34,203 nucleotides of DNA from Silene noctiflora (taxonomy: Eukaryota > Streptophyta > Magnoliopsida > Caryophyllales > Caryophyllaceae), in assembly GCA_009801015.1 (NCBI GenBank), contig VHZZ01001449.1, forward strand, positions 44,977-79,179, written 5' to 3'. A model generated the notes under the pieces. It had not been told where the DNA came from. It did not search any database and saw only the letters and a program-made list of their open reading frames with translations. Position numbers and translations under genes: made by a program. Within the stretch, counting starts at the first letter, position 1. Each line of letters begins with the position of its first letter. Below are positions 32,756 to 34,203 of the stretch, piece by piece.

Positions 32756-33144
32756 GTTTGAGCTTGAGTTGGAGACAAGAGAATGAGTCCAAGATGGAGA
32801 ATATTTGGGGTGAAATAATGTCTCATACTCTCATAGATCAATTTGTCTTCATAAATTTGGGGTAGTTGAAAATGGTTCAAATGTTCAATTGATATTTATT
32901 TCGCCTATTTCAAGTTTTCAACCCCATGAATATGTATTTGTCACCGATATTTTTCGTCACAAGTTTATAACATTTCACAAACTGCATGTTGGAGAGCAAG
33001 CGAAAGGGGACTTATGAGAAGTCACGAACTTGTGACCGTCTTAAACAAAACTTACTATTTTAACCTGTATGTTATTTTGAATAAGAATTTTTGTTAAACT
33101 ATAAGGTATTTAGAAATTATAATATACGGAGTACGGAATAATAG

Positions 33145-33395
33145 ATTTGACAAATGGATCAAGTGGGTTAGATTTGGGTTTGCAAGGATTCGGGTCAGTC
33201 AGGTCAGACTGTTTTCGGAGTGGTGTTATTAAGTTCTAAGTTCTTTGGGGTTTTGAGGTTAACGTTCAGTACGCAATAATAACTATTTGGACCGGGTTGA
33301 ATAAGGTCGGATCAATTCGGATTTCAGGTCAGATACGGGTTCGAGTTGGGTTACTCGGGTTGGGCCAATCGAATCGGTCAGTTTCGTCATGCCTA
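33145..33395. repeat. GGGTC-rich dispersed repeat, copy 2
   Basis: This is a same-strand relative of 18176-18480. It begins near TAGATTTGACAAATGGATCA, has ATTCGGGTCAGTCAGGTCAG and TTTCAGGTCAGATACGGGTT inside, and ends near GGGTTGGGCCAATCGAATCG. The two copies share ends and word usage but differ in their centres. Confidence 0.6.
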
Positions 33396-34203
33396 TGAAG
33401 AGCAAGACCTCAGATAAGTGTAAAATTGATAAAAGAAAAAAAAATACCTATAGTAAATCTCGGCTAATATGTTAATTAGGAATTTGATTTTTTATAGTTG
33501 AAATGTTACTCATTTATTATAGAAGAGTTAATTTGCAACAACCTAAGGACGAGAGTGCGAGACCACTATTAAAGTAGGAGCAAGGGACGGCCATGGATGT
33601 GTTATGGAAAGGGTGAAACCATATCCATATCTATTTAATTTAGGGTTATTTAATGTGATTAATCCAACTCATGTCTCACCTTCTCAAATTACCTCGGCTT
33701 ATGTGATAGAAGATAATATGGTATATTATAATATACCGTAATTGAAATAATATCAATATTAGAAATAAATTATATTATATTACGATATTAGTTGATATGA
33801 TTTAGATACTCCAAGTACTGTAAACAATTAAACATGGTACCATTATAATCATTTGAACCACGAACAATCATAAAAAATACAAACCTTTATTATATGCAAT
33901 TCTCCCTCTGATTCTAATATTATGTTTTGTCCTATATTAATCTCATCTCTTAGTCTTAGACTCATTTTTCTCGTATAGAACATTAGAACCTTTACATTTA
34001 CTTATATCTTAAACGCCTTTTACCCTATCACCCTTTCTTTTAGTTTTCTTTTAGTTTTGTGTCTTCTTATTTACTCCTCTTTTTTTACTGTTCTTAGATC
34101 ATCCCCAAGCAAGGGTCATCCTAATTAGGTCACCACTCATTTTTACTCTTAATTACACCTTGTTTATCTTGATCCATTTTCATCCTCCCATGCAGAAGGT
34201 CAC

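Larger units (their letters stand above)
32659..34203. other. U-box gene promoter and right-hand intergenic region
   Basis: The first ~300 bases are the upstream region of the U-box gene on the minus strand, including a 38-base homopolymer. Next comes a GGGTC-rich repeat (33145-33395), then AT-rich DNA. CTCCCTCTGATTCTAATATT at 33902 looks like the left end of a Stowaway MITE, but no right end is visible before the window ends. No gene is supported. Confidence 0.6.

Noticed and set aside
1-34203. CRISPR arrays, bacterial operons, riboswitches
   Set aside because: The window is plant nuclear DNA; the tandem repeats seen have no CRISPR-like spacing, and no bacterial features are present.

Overview
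This 34.2 kb window is nuclear DNA from a flowering plant, most likely a eudicot. The evidence is intron-rich genes with GT-AG (and two GC-AG) introns, plant-type protein families, a nuclear tRNA-Leu with the plant upstream CAA motif, and many short DNA transposons (Stowaway-like, PIF/Harbinger-like and hAT-like). The repeat style, with GTTCA pentamer arrays and GGGTC-rich or CGGTCC-rich dispersed repeats, would fit Caryophyllales, but that placement is inference. A 910-base run of N marks an assembly gap inside a minisatellite.

Layout. Positions 1-2150 are repeat-rich intergenic DNA holding two Stowaway MITEs. Positions 2219-7755 (+) carry a Numb-associated-kinase (NAK/AAK1-like) protein kinase with 7 coding exons, preceded by a probable 2.2 kb leader intron that contains four tandem copies of a ~190 bp unit. 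Positions 8596-10724 (-) carry SDH7, a small subunit of mitochondrial complex II, in 4 exons; it converges on the kinase gene. Positions 11329-11412 (+) are tRNA-Leu(CAA). Positions 11869-17232 (-) carry a 15-exon GH47 alpha-mannosidase of the EDEM/MNS5 type. Positions 17233-21353 are a transposon-rich divergent intergenic region with the gap. Positions 21354-27551 (+) carry cytosolic prolyl-tRNA synthetase in 12 exons. Positions 27552-31167 are intergenic with one MITE. Positions 31168-32658 (-) carry a single-exon U-box/ARM E3 ubiquitin ligase. The rest is promoter and repeat sequence.

The genes are housekeeping or regulatory and do not form a functional cluster: endocytic kinase signalling, respiration, ER glycoprotein quality control, translation and ubiquitination. 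I rebuilt the exon structures by matching open frames to splice sites and checking that each junction keeps the frame. Predicted proteins are 653 aa (kinase), 86 aa (SDH7), 578 aa (MNS5-like), 511 aa (ProRS) and 496 aa (U-box).

I found no clearly new biological system. The most notable observations are the four-copy repeat in the kinase leader intron, two frame-supported GC-AG introns, a hAT element with a perfect 8-bp target duplication about 140 bp upstream of the ProRS start, a PIF-like element carrying a 30-bp higher-order GTTCA array, and a Stowaway insertion whose empty site is preserved in a neighbouring repeat copy.
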